Assembly: GCF_003014475.1 (NCBI RefSeq) | Contig: NZ_PYGJ01000009.1 | Location: 62,001-126,000 of the forward strand | Origin: Shimia abyssi | GTDB taxonomy: Bacteria; Pseudomonadota; Alphaproteobacteria; Rhodobacterales; Rhodobacteraceae | Length of the DNA: 64,000 nt | Direction: 5' to 3' | Part shown: one piece after another, positions 42,141 to 49,813 of the stretch | Layout of the letters: each line of letters starts with the position of its first letter | Numbering within the stretch: position 1 is the stretch's first letter | Position numbers and translations under genes: made by a program | The notes under the pieces: generated by a model | Databases searched by the model: none | Told to the model about the DNA's origin: nothing | What the model saw: only the letters and a program-made list of their open reading frames with translations

Positions 42141-45035
42141 ATGCTTAGGAAAAAGACCAACGGGGTTGCGCGACGCCCCCAGCGGACAAGTATCCTGTCT
42201 GCGGCAGCTGAAAAGTCTGTCGATCGCCGCACGTTCCTGCGCGGATCGGGCCTCGCCATTGGCGGTCTGGCTGCAATAGGCGCCACCGGCGGAACCGTAA
42301 CACAAGCGCAGGCGCAACAAGTCGTCAGTGCCGCTGTGGACACTGTGAAATCCGTTTGTACACACTGCTCGGTCGGCTGTACCGTTGTGGCAGAGGTCAA
42401 AAACGGCGTCTGGGTCGGCCAAGAGCCGGGCTGGGACAGCCCGTTCAACCTCGGGGCACATTGCGCCAAAGGTGCCGCCGTACGCGAACATGCTCACGGC
42501 GAACGCCGCCTCAAGTACCCGATGAAGAAGGAAAACGGGGAATGGGTGCGCATCAGCTGGGAACAGGCCATCGACGAGATTGGCGACGGCATGATGAACA
42601 TCCGCCAAGAGAGTGGACCTGACAGCGTCTATTGGCTTGGTTCGGCCAAGCACAACAACGAGCAGGCCTATCTGTTCCGCAAGTTTGCCGCCTATTGGGG
42701 CACGAACAACGTGGATCATCAGGCTCGTATCTGTCACTCGACGACCGTGGCTGGTGTTGCAAATACATGGGGCTACGGCGCCATGACCAACTCCTACAAC
42801 GACATCCACAACTCCAAGGCTATCTTCATCATCGGCGGCAACCCTGCCGAGGCGCATCCGGTTTCGCTGTTGCATGTTCTGCGCGCCAAAGAGCAGAATA
42901 ACGCTCCGCTGATCGTCTGCGATCCGCGCTTTACCCGCACAGCGGCCCACGCCGATGAATATGTGCGTTTCCGTCCCGGTACGGACGTGGCGCTGGTCTG
43001 GGGTATTCTGTGGCACATCTTTGACAACGGCTGGGAGGACAAAGAGTTCATCCGCACCCGTGTCTGGGGCATGGACCAGATCAAGGAAGAAGTCGCTAAG
43101 TGGACTCCCGAAGAAGTGGAGCGCGTGACCGGCACACCCGGTACACAGCTGCGCCGCGTGGCGCGTACCATGGCCAATAACCGCCCCGGCACCGTGATCT
43201 GGTGTATGGGTGGTACACAGCACACCAACGGTAACAACAATACGCGTGCGTATTGTGTGTTGCAGCTTGCGTTGGGCAACATGGGCACGTCCGGGGGTGG
43301 CACAAACATCTTCCGCGGCCACGACAACGTTCAGGGTGCAACAGACCTTGGTGTTCTCAGCCATACGCTTCCGGGTTACTATGGCCTCTCCGCAGGGGCA
43401 TGGGGCCACTGGGGCCGTGTCTGGGGTGAAGATGGCGATTGGCTCAAGGCCCAGTTCGCGACAACCACAGGTGCGGATGGCAAGGAGAAGTCACTACAGA
43501 ACCTCACCGGTATCCCGGTGTCGCGCTGGATCGACGGTATCCTCGAGGACAAAGAGAACATGGATCAGCCGGACAATGTTCGGGCCATGGTGCTCTGGGG
43601 CCACGCGCCCAACTCACAGACGCGTATGAAGGAAATGAAGACAGCTATGGAAAAGCTGGACATGCTGGTCGTGGTTGACCCGTTCCCCACTGTTTCCGCT
43701 GTTCTGCATGACCGTACTGATGGCGTCTATCTGCTACCGGCTTGTACGCAGTACGAAACCCGTGGCTCTGTCACGGCGTCCAACCGTTCGCTGCAATGGC
43801 GTGATCGTGTGATCGAGCCGCTGTTCGAAAGTTTGCCGGATGAGGTCATCATGGCCAAGTTCGCGAACAAGTTTGGTTGGGGCGACCGCCTGTTCCGCAA
43901 TATCGAGATGGAAGATGCCGAGACACCAAATGTCGAAAGCATCACGCGCGAGTTCAACTCGGGCCTCTGGACGATCGGTTACACCGGTCAAAGCCCGGAG
44001 CGGATCAAGCTGCACATGGAAAACCAGCACACGTTCGACCGCACAACGCTTCAGGCGATTGGTGGTCCAGCGGATGGCGACTATTACGGTTTGCCATGGC
44101 CGTGCTGGGGAACAGCCGAGATGGGCCATCCGGGTACGCCAAACCTCTATGACATGTCCAAACGTGTCTCCGAGGGCGGCCTGACCTTCCGCGCCCGCTT
44201 TGGTGTCGAACGTGATGGTGACAACCTCTTGGCGGAGGGCGTTTCCAGCGTTGGATCCGAAATTCAGGACGGCTATCCCGAATTCACCATGCAGATGCTG
44301 ATGGATCTGGGATGGGATGGCGATCTGACGGATGAGGAACGCGCATCGATTGATGCGGTTGCTGGTCCCAAGACCAACTGGAAGACCGACCTGTCGGGCG
44401 GTATTCAGCGGGTTGCGATCAAGCACGAATGTGCGCCCTTTGGGAATGCCAAGGCGCGGGCCGTCGTGTGGACCTTCCCCGATCCGATCCCGGTTCACCG
44501 CGAGCCGCTCTATACGCCGCGGCGCGATCTGGTGGCGGATTACCCAACCTACGAGGACCGCAAGTTTTATCGCTTGCCCACCATGTATGCCTCGATCCAG
44601 AAACAGGACTTCAGCAAGGACTATCCGCTGATCCTGACCTCGGGTCGTCTGGTTGAATACGAAGGTGGCGGGGATGAAACCCGGTCCAACCCGTGGTTGG
44701 CCGAACTGCAACAGGACATGTTCATCGAGATCAATCCGCGTGATGCGAATAATCTCGGGGTACGTGACCGCGCGCAGGTTTGGGTCGAAGGGGCCGAAGG
44801 GGCCAAGGTCAAAGTGATGGCCATGGTCACGAACCGTGTGGGCGAAGGTGTGGTGTTCATGCCCTTCCACTTTGGCGGCCATTTCGAAGGTAAGGACCTC
44901 AGGGACAAGTACCCAACCGGGGCCGATCCGTATGTGCTTGGTGAATCCACCAACACGGCACAGACCTATGGCTATGATTCAGTGACCCAGATGCAAGAGA
45001 CCAAAGCGACTCTCTGCAAAATCTGGGCAGCGTAA
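42141..45035 (+). CDS. fdhA: Formate dehydrogenase catalytic subunit, Tat-exported
   Basis: Oxidises formate to CO2 in the periplasm at a molybdenum or tungsten bis-MGD site. The 964-residue protein starts with a Tat leader (DRRTFLRGSGLAIGG). The [4Fe-4S] site has Cys73, Cys76, Cys80 and Cys108. The metal ligand is Cys198 (RICHST), i.e. a cysteine and not selenocysteine form, followed by the usual VAGVANTWGYGAMTNS. The molybdopterin dinucleotide domain at the C-terminus ends with FMPFHFGG. ATG 42141 has GGGAGG upstream. Gene order A-B-C matches the membrane-bound FdnGHI-type enzyme, which feeds quinone. Confidence 0.95.
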   Translation: MLRKKTNGVARRPQRTSILSAAAEKSVDRRTFLRGSGLAIGGLAAIGATGGTVTQAQAQQVVSAAVDTVKSVCTHCSVGCTVVAEVKNGVWVGQEPGWDSPFNLGAHCAKGAAVREHAHGERRLKYPMKKENGEWVRISWEQAIDEIGDGMMNIRQESGPDSVYWLGSAKHNNEQAYLFRKFAAYWGTNNVDHQARICHSTTVAGVANTWGYGAMTNSYNDIHNSKAIFIIGGNPAEAHPVSLLHVLRAKEQNNAPLIVCDPRFTRTAAHADEYVRFRPGTDVALVWGILWHIFDNGWEDKEFIRTRVWGMDQIKEEVAKWTPEEVERVTGTPGTQLRRVARTMANNRPGTVIWCMGGTQHTNGNNNTRAYCVLQLALGNMGTSGGGTNIFRGHDNVQGATDLGVLSHTLPGYYGLSAGAWGHWGRVWGEDGDWLKAQFATTTGADGKEKSLQNLTGIPVSRWIDGILEDKENMDQPDNVRAMVLWGHAPNSQTRMKEMKTAMEKLDMLVVVDPFPTVSAVLHDRTDGVYLLPACTQYETRGSVTASNRSLQWRDRVIEPLFESLPDEVIMAKFANKFGWGDRLFRNIEMEDAETPNVESITREFNSGLWTIGYTGQSPERIKLHMENQHTFDRTTLQAIGGPADGDYYGLPWPCWGTAEMGHPGTPNLYDMSKRVSEGGLTFRARFGVERDGDNLLAEGVSSVGSEIQDGYPEFTMQMLMDLGWDGDLTDEERASIDAVAGPKTNWKTDLSGGIQRVAIKHECAPFGNAKARAVVWTFPDPIPVHREPLYTPRRDLVADYPTYEDRKFYRLPTMYASIQKQDFSKDYPLILTSGRLVEYEGGGDETRSNPWLAELQQDMFIEINPRDANNLGVRDRAQVWVEGAEGAKVKVMAMVTNRVGEGVVFMPFHFGGHFEGKDLRDKYPTGADPYVLGESTNTAQTYGYDSVTQMQETKATLCKIWAA

Positions 45036-45050
45036 GGAGGAGAAGAGAAA

Positions 45051-45647
45051 ATGGCAGCAAGAGCAAAATTTCTCTGCGACGCTGAGCGATGCATTGAATG
45101 CAACGCCTGTGTGACCGCCTGTAAGAACGAGCACGAGGTGCCTTGGGGCATCAACCGGCGCCGTGTTGTGACCATCAACGACGGTAATCCGGGTGAACGT
45201 TCGATTTCGGTGGCTTGCATGCACTGTTCGGACGCGCCCTGTATGGCCGTTTGCCCGGTGGATTGCTTCTATCAGAACGAAGAAGGCGTGGTTTTGCACT
45301 CCAAGGACTTGTGCATCGGCTGCGGCTATTGCTTCTACGCGTGCCCGTTTGGCGCGCCGCAATATCCGCAAGCAGGTAACTTCGGGTCTCGTGGCAAGAT
45401 GGACAAATGTACCTTCTGCGCTGGCGGTCCCGAAGAAAACCACTCGAACGCCGAGTTCTCCAAGTACGGGCGCAACCGGATTGCAGAAGGCAAACTGCCG
45501 ATCTGTGCCGAAATGTGCTCGACTAAGGCACTGCTCGCAGGTGACGGCGATGTTGTGTCGGCCATCTACCGCGAACGCGTCGTGGCGCGCGGGTTTGGGT
45601 CTGGTGCTTGGGGCTGGGGTACAGCCTATGAACAAAAAGGCGGCTAA
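45051..45647 (+). CDS. fdhB: Formate dehydrogenase iron-sulfur subunit
   Basis: A 198-residue electron-transfer subunit with four [4Fe-4S] motifs: CIECNACVTACKNE, CMHCSDAPCMAVCPVDC, CIGCGYCFYACP and the C..C pair KCTFC with CAEMC. It lacks the C-terminal membrane anchor of FdnH, so it must be held by FdhA and FdhC. AAGGAGG lies 9 nt before the ATG, and it starts 15 nt after fdhA. A hairpin with a short T-run follows. Confidence 0.93.
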   Translation: MAARAKFLCDAERCIECNACVTACKNEHEVPWGINRRRVVTINDGNPGERSISVACMHCSDAPCMAVCPVDCFYQNEEGVVLHSKDLCIGCGYCFYACPFGAPQYPQAGNFGSRGKMDKCTFCAGGPEENHSNAEFSKYGRNRIAEGKLPICAEMCSTKALLAGDGDVVSAIYRERVVARGFGSGAWGWGTAYEQKGG

Positions 45648-45665
45648 AGCTGGCTTTTGAAATGA

Positions 45666-45692
45666 GGCCGGGCGGTGCGCTGCCCGGCCTTT
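45666..45692 (+). terminator. Terminator-like hairpin between fdhB and fdhC
   Basis: Perfect 8-bp GC-rich stem (45666-45673 with 45682-45689), 8-nt loop, then TTT. It lies in the 130-nt gap after fdhB, so it may reduce fdhC transcription relative to fdhAB or protect the fdhAB mRNA. Confidence 0.6.
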
Positions 45693-45777
45693 CCCCATCG
45701 TTGCAATCCAGTTGAGCAGCGCTGATCAACACATTCCTAAACCTGTGGCACCTGCGTGTGCCGAGGAGATTTTTCGC

Positions 45778-46986
45778 ATGACCCGTTTGCGCCTTTTGCT
45801 GTCCATCCTGACGATCTGTCTGGTGTCCACCATGGGGGTCGCCCAAGAGGCGACCGGTTCCAATGACACCCGTGCCGCCACCGGTGGCGCGCAAACCCTC
45901 GAAGATATTATGGCGCGACAGCGGGGCGAGAAGATCGATGACACGTTCCGCCGTGATGCGACGGGCCAAGCCAACGTTGAGGGGCTGATCGGTCAACTTG
46001 GCACACGTGGGGTTGCCTCAGATTCCGAAGTTTACCGCGCTCTGCGCTATGGAAGCGCGACAACCTCGACATCGGCCCGCGGCCCTGTCGCCGGTGTGCT
46101 CATTCAAGACAACGGCATGACATGGCTGACCTTCCGCGAGGGGCCGCTTCTCAAGTATGGTTTTTACGCGCTGGGCGGAATGCTCGCCGTTATCCTGCTG
46201 TTTTTCTTACTACGTGGAAAAATTCGTATCGACGGTGAAAAAACCGGACGCAAGATCACACGGTTTGTCGGTATCGAACGCTTTGCGCATTGGACACTCG
46301 GTATTTCCTTTATTCTGCTGGCCCTGACCGGCCTGTTCCTGATCGCGGGGCGCAATTTCATCATGCCGTGGATGGGCAAAGAGGCTTACGCGACAATCGC
46401 GCTGGCGGGAAAATGGGTGCACAACAACGTTGCGTGGGCCTTTATGATCGCGCTGGTGATGGTTTTTGTGATGTGGGTCGTGCACAACATCCCCAACATG
46501 ACCGACCTGCGTTGGTTGGCCAAAGGGGGCGGGCTGTTTTCCAAGGGCGTGCATCCACCGGCACACAAATTCAACGCCGGCCAAAAGATCATTTTCTGGT
46601 CCGTAATTCTGCTGGGCTTTTCTATTTCGCTGTCGGGTCTGTCGCTGCTCTTTCCGTTCGAGATACCGACATTTGCCAAGACATTTGTGATCCTGAACGC
46701 GACGGGCTTGCCAGAACTGATAATGGGCACACCCTTGCCAGAGGTGCTCTCGCCTTATCAAGAAATGCAATATTCCCAGGCGTGGCATGCCATCGTCGCC
46801 TTTGCCTTTATCATGATTGTCATTGCCCACATCTATCTGGGCAGCGTTGGCATGGAAGGGGCATTTGACGCGATGGGTACGGGCGACGTCGAAGAACAAT
46901 GGGCCAAAGAGCACCACTCGCTCTGGTACGAAAAGGAAATGGAACGCACCAAGTCCGCCCCGGATCAGGCCACGCCTGCTGAATAA
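45778..46986 (+). CDS. fdhC: Formate dehydrogenase cytochrome b subunit
   Basis: A 402-residue membrane subunit that passes electrons to quinone. A signal-like hydrophobic N-terminus is followed by about 85 extra-cytoplasmic residues, unusual next to the roughly 220-residue FdnI. Five transmembrane segments then follow, the last four forming the cytochrome b561-type core: FERFAHW-like IERFAHWTLG, VHNNVAWAF and VVHNIPN, and HAIVAFAFIMIVIAHIYLG with haem-binding His. ATG 45778 has GAGGAG 10 nt upstream; a start 22 codons earlier is unsupported. The next gene starts 1 nt after its stop. Confidence 0.92.
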   Translation: MTRLRLLLSILTICLVSTMGVAQEATGSNDTRAATGGAQTLEDIMARQRGEKIDDTFRRDATGQANVEGLIGQLGTRGVASDSEVYRALRYGSATTSTSARGPVAGVLIQDNGMTWLTFREGPLLKYGFYALGGMLAVILLFFLLRGKIRIDGEKTGRKITRFVGIERFAHWTLGISFILLALTGLFLIAGRNFIMPWMGKEAYATIALAGKWVHNNVAWAFMIALVMVFVMWVVHNIPNMTDLRWLAKGGGLFSKGVHPPAHKFNAGQKIIFWSVILLGFSISLSGLSLLFPFEIPTFAKTFVILNATGLPELIMGTPLPEVLSPYQEMQYSQAWHAIVAFAFIMIVIAHIYLGSVGMEGAFDAMGTGDVEEQWAKEHHSLWYEKEMERTKSAPDQATPAE

Positions 46987-46987
46987 A

Positions 46988-48286
46988 ATGCGGCTCGGCG
47001 GCATCGTTCTCAGCCTTTTGTTGGCGCCGGGTCTGGCGCTGGCGGGCGATTTTTTTACTCTTGAGGGCCATGGTGGCCCGATCAAGGGGATCGCAGTCTC
47101 GCCGTCTGGCGATCGCATTCTCACCGCCAGCTTCGACAATTCTCTGGGCTATTGGAGAGACCAAGCGCCAAGCTGGTTAGAAGCGCACGAAGCCGCCGCC
47201 AATACTGTGCGATTTGTCGTCGATACGGTCGCGGTGTCGGCAGGTGACGACTTTGCGGTACTGCTCTGGGATCTGCAAACCGGCACGGCCACGCGCCTCG
47301 GCGCGCACAAGGGCAAAGTGATTTCGTTGCGTGTCTCGCCTGATGGGAAAACCATCGCCACCGCCAGCTGGGACGGCACGGTTGGAATTTGGCCACTCGA
47401 TGGCGGTAAGCCACGTTTTATTCCCGTCGCGTCCAACGTCAACGACATCGCGTTTCTTGATGGCGGCGCGGGGCTGATGACTGCCGCCGCAGACGGAAAA
47501 ATCCGCGAATGGGATGTTAAAACAGGTGCTCAAAAACGCCTGTTCCTCAGCAACGGATTTGGCGTTAACACGCTCGTTGCGCATGAAAAAGCTGGCTGGC
47601 TGGCTTTTGGAGCGGTCGATGGTGTCACCCGCATCGTCGACATAGAGTCGGCCGAAACAATCAAGGATGTCACGCTTGATCGCCGTCCAATCCTTGCCAT
47701 GGCGGCCAGTCGCGACATGCGCTACCTCGCGATTGGCGACGGCGAAGGATACATTATGGTCCTCGACACGGCGGAGTGGGCCATACACGCTGATTTCCGC
47801 GCCACCCATCGCGGCCCGATCTGGGCGTTGGAATTTGCTGCGGACGGAGAGAATATTCACGCGGGCGGTCTGGATGATGCCATGTTCTCATGGCCCCTAA
47901 ACGGCACGCGCGATGCGCCGCGCATGGTTTCCCAGGATCGCCCGTTCCTGAACGGGTCGCAAAACGCTACCAACGGAGAGCGTCAGTTCCAGCGCAAATG
48001 TTCGATTTGCCACACGCTGACCGAAACCAGCGCGCGCCGTGCGGGGCCTACACTAATGAATGTTTTTGGGCGCCCCGCCGGAACTGTGCCAGATTATTTC
48101 TACTCTCAAACCCTTACAACGTCGGACATTATCTGGGGGCCTGCGACTATAGACGCTCTTTTTGATCTGGGCCCTGACGTGTATATTAAAGGGACAAAGA
48201 TGCCGGTTCAGCGCATCACCAGTCCCCAGGATCGCGCTGATCTGATCGACTATCTGCGACGGTTCAGCGAAACCAAGGAAAACTGA
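46988..48286 (+). CDS. Exported WD40-repeat protein with C-terminal cytochrome c domain
   Basis: A 432-residue periplasmic protein: signal peptide (cleavage near ALAGD), about six or seven WD40-type repeats (GHGGPIKGIAVSPSGDRIL, HKGKVISLRVSPDGKTIATASWDGTVGIW and similar) forming a propeller, then a mono-haem c domain with CSICH and a candidate methionine ligand in TKMPVQRI. It starts 1 nt after fdhC and is followed 1 nt later by a 41-residue gene, so it belongs to the fdh operon. It may accept electrons or act as a scaffold for the formate dehydrogenase; this is inference. Confidence 0.88.
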   Translation: MRLGGIVLSLLLAPGLALAGDFFTLEGHGGPIKGIAVSPSGDRILTASFDNSLGYWRDQAPSWLEAHEAAANTVRFVVDTVAVSAGDDFAVLLWDLQTGTATRLGAHKGKVISLRVSPDGKTIATASWDGTVGIWPLDGGKPRFIPVASNVNDIAFLDGGAGLMTAAADGKIREWDVKTGAQKRLFLSNGFGVNTLVAHEKAGWLAFGAVDGVTRIVDIESAETIKDVTLDRRPILAMAASRDMRYLAIGDGEGYIMVLDTAEWAIHADFRATHRGPIWALEFAADGENIHAGGLDDAMFSWPLNGTRDAPRMVSQDRPFLNGSQNATNGERQFQRKCSICHTLTETSARRAGPTLMNVFGRPAGTVPDYFYSQTLTTSDIIWGPATIDALFDLGPDVYIKGTKMPVQRITSPQDRADLIDYLRRFSETKEN

Positions 48287-48287
48287 T

Positions 48288-48413
48288 ATGAAAGCCTTTC
48301 TTCTCTCGTGTGTCGCCATCGCCGTGATCTCCGTCGCGGCTTACTATGGCCTGCACTCGGCTGGTTTTTCAGCCAGCGACGTCGCCAGCGGCAGCTCGGT
48401 GCGACTGGATTAA
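48288..48413 (+). CDS. 41-residue membrane or secreted peptide
   Basis: ATG 48288 has AAGGAAAACTGAT upstream, a strong ribosome site, and starts 1 nt after the WD40-cytochrome stop; it ends 5 nt before the response-regulator ATG. The peptide has a hydrophobic N-terminal helix (FLLSCVAIAVISVAAYYG) and a short polar tail rich in Ser/Gly. It looks like a single-span membrane peptide or an uncleaved signal. No family recognised; too short for usual gene callers. Confidence 0.65.
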   Translation: MKAFLLSCVAIAVISVAAYYGLHSAGFSASDVASGSSVRLD

Positions 48414-48418
48414 CATAG

Positions 48419-49813
48419 ATGACCACGGCACATCTGAACTTGTCTCGTCCTCGCACGGAACCTAGGGCTCAATCAGAGTTTGGGATCGGCCTTGCCACCG
48501 CGTCGGTACTCGTGGTGGATGACGAACCGGGCATCCGCAATTTTATCGTCAAGATCCTGCAACCGCTTGTGGGGCGTATCGAACAGGCCGCCAACACCGA
48601 GGTGGCCTCGCGTCTGCTAGATGCAAATCACTTCGATATCGTGATCCTCGATAATGTCATGCCTGGTACAACGGGCCTTGAATGGCTTGGCGAACAGCGC
48701 AAGCTTGGCCTTTTTGCCGACACCATTTTGATCACGGCCTTTGCCGATATGGACACTGCGATCGAGGCCATGCGCGCGGGCGCGGTGGACTTTGTTCTAA
48801 AACCCTTCCGCTCAAACCAGATTCTCAATGCTGTCGCCCGCTGTGTTGACAGGGTAAATTTGCGTCGTGAAAACTACCTTCTGAAATACGAACTTGCCTC
48901 GGGAAACACACAGGTGCGCTCGCGCCTGCTTGGTACCTCTCCGGTGATCGAAAACATCCGCGCCACACTTGAGCGCGCAGCCCCGTTGCCCACGCCTGTG
49001 CTGTTAACGGGCGACACGGGCACCGGCAAAGAGGTCGGCGCACGCGCGCTTCATGTGATGTCGGATCGCGCCGAAAAGCCCTTTGTCCCGATCAATTGCG
49101 CCACGATTTCGGGCGACATGGTGGAACACGAACTGTTCGGGCAAATTCGGCAGGATCAAACCGGGCGCACCATCCGTCAGGACGGGGTGTTTATGAACGC
49201 CAATGGCGGCACGCTCTATATGGACGAAATCGTCGAACTTCCCGCACCGGTACAGGCCGCGCTTTTGCGGGTCATTGAACACCGCAAAATCCGCCCCGTC
49301 GGTTCGTCTCGCGAGGTGCCGCTAGATCTGCGCTTTATCTTTGCCACCAATGGCAACCTGCAAGAGGCCGTCGCTCAGAGCCGTTTCCGCGAAGATCTTT
49401 ATCACCGCATCAATGTGCTCAACATTCAGATGCCCGTGCTGCGCGACCGGATTGGCGACATCAAGGAACTGGCCCTGATGTTCATCCAACAGATATCCAA
49501 ATCGCTTGGCGTTGCACCGCTCACCCTGTCTGAAGGGGTGCTTTTGAACATGTCGCGCTATGACTGGCCCGGCAATGTACGCGAGCTGCGCAACCTGATT
49601 GAACGCTCTTTGATCGTAGGCGAATGGCCGGCAGAGTTCGCCACCGGTCAGGATGGCGAAGAAGTAGAGGCCGTCGACAGCCTTGCCGCGGTAGAGCGCC
49701 GCCATATTCTCACTGTGCTGGATGCCTGCGACGGAAACCGGGCCGAGGCCGCGCGCCGTCTGGGTGTCTCGCGCAAGACCATCGACCGCAAATGCGCGAT
49801 GTGGAATGGCTGA
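48419..49813 (+). CDS. NtrC-type response regulator lacking the GAFTGA motif
   Basis: A 464-residue regulator: receiver domain (phospho-acceptor Asp78 in DIVILDNVMPG, acidic pair VVDDE), AAA+ domain (Walker A GDTGTGKE, Walker B GGTLYMDEI, arginine finger region RFREDLYHRINV), and a C-terminal Fis-type helix-turn-helix (GNRAEAARRLGVSRKTIDRK). At the loop where sigma-54 activators carry GAFTGA this protein reads QDQTGR at the same spacing, so it probably does not open sigma-54 promoters. Comparable variants are known (Rhodobacter NtrC). It overlaps the kinase gene by 8 nt. Confidence 0.9.
   Translation: MTTAHLNLSRPRTEPRAQSEFGIGLATASVLVVDDEPGIRNFIVKILQPLVGRIEQAANTEVASRLLDANHFDIVILDNVMPGTTGLEWLGEQRKLGLFADTILITAFADMDTAIEAMRAGAVDFVLKPFRSNQILNAVARCVDRVNLRRENYLLKYELASGNTQVRSRLLGTSPVIENIRATLERAAPLPTPVLLTGDTGTGKEVGARALHVMSDRAEKPFVPINCATISGDMVEHELFGQIRQDQTGRTIRQDGVFMNANGGTLYMDEIVELPAPVQAALLRVIEHRKIRPVGSSREVPLDLRFIFATNGNLQEAVAQSRFREDLYHRINVLNIQMPVLRDRIGDIKELALMFIQQISKSLGVAPLTLSEGVLLNMSRYDWPGNVRELRNLIERSLIVGEWPAEFATGQDGEEVEAVDSLAAVERRHILTVLDACDGNRAEAARRLGVSRKTIDRKCAMWNG

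Noticed and set aside
42015-43409. 464-codon open frame opposite fdhA
   Set aside because: Shadow of fdhA in a GC-rich genome; composition is His/Arg-rich without a domain.
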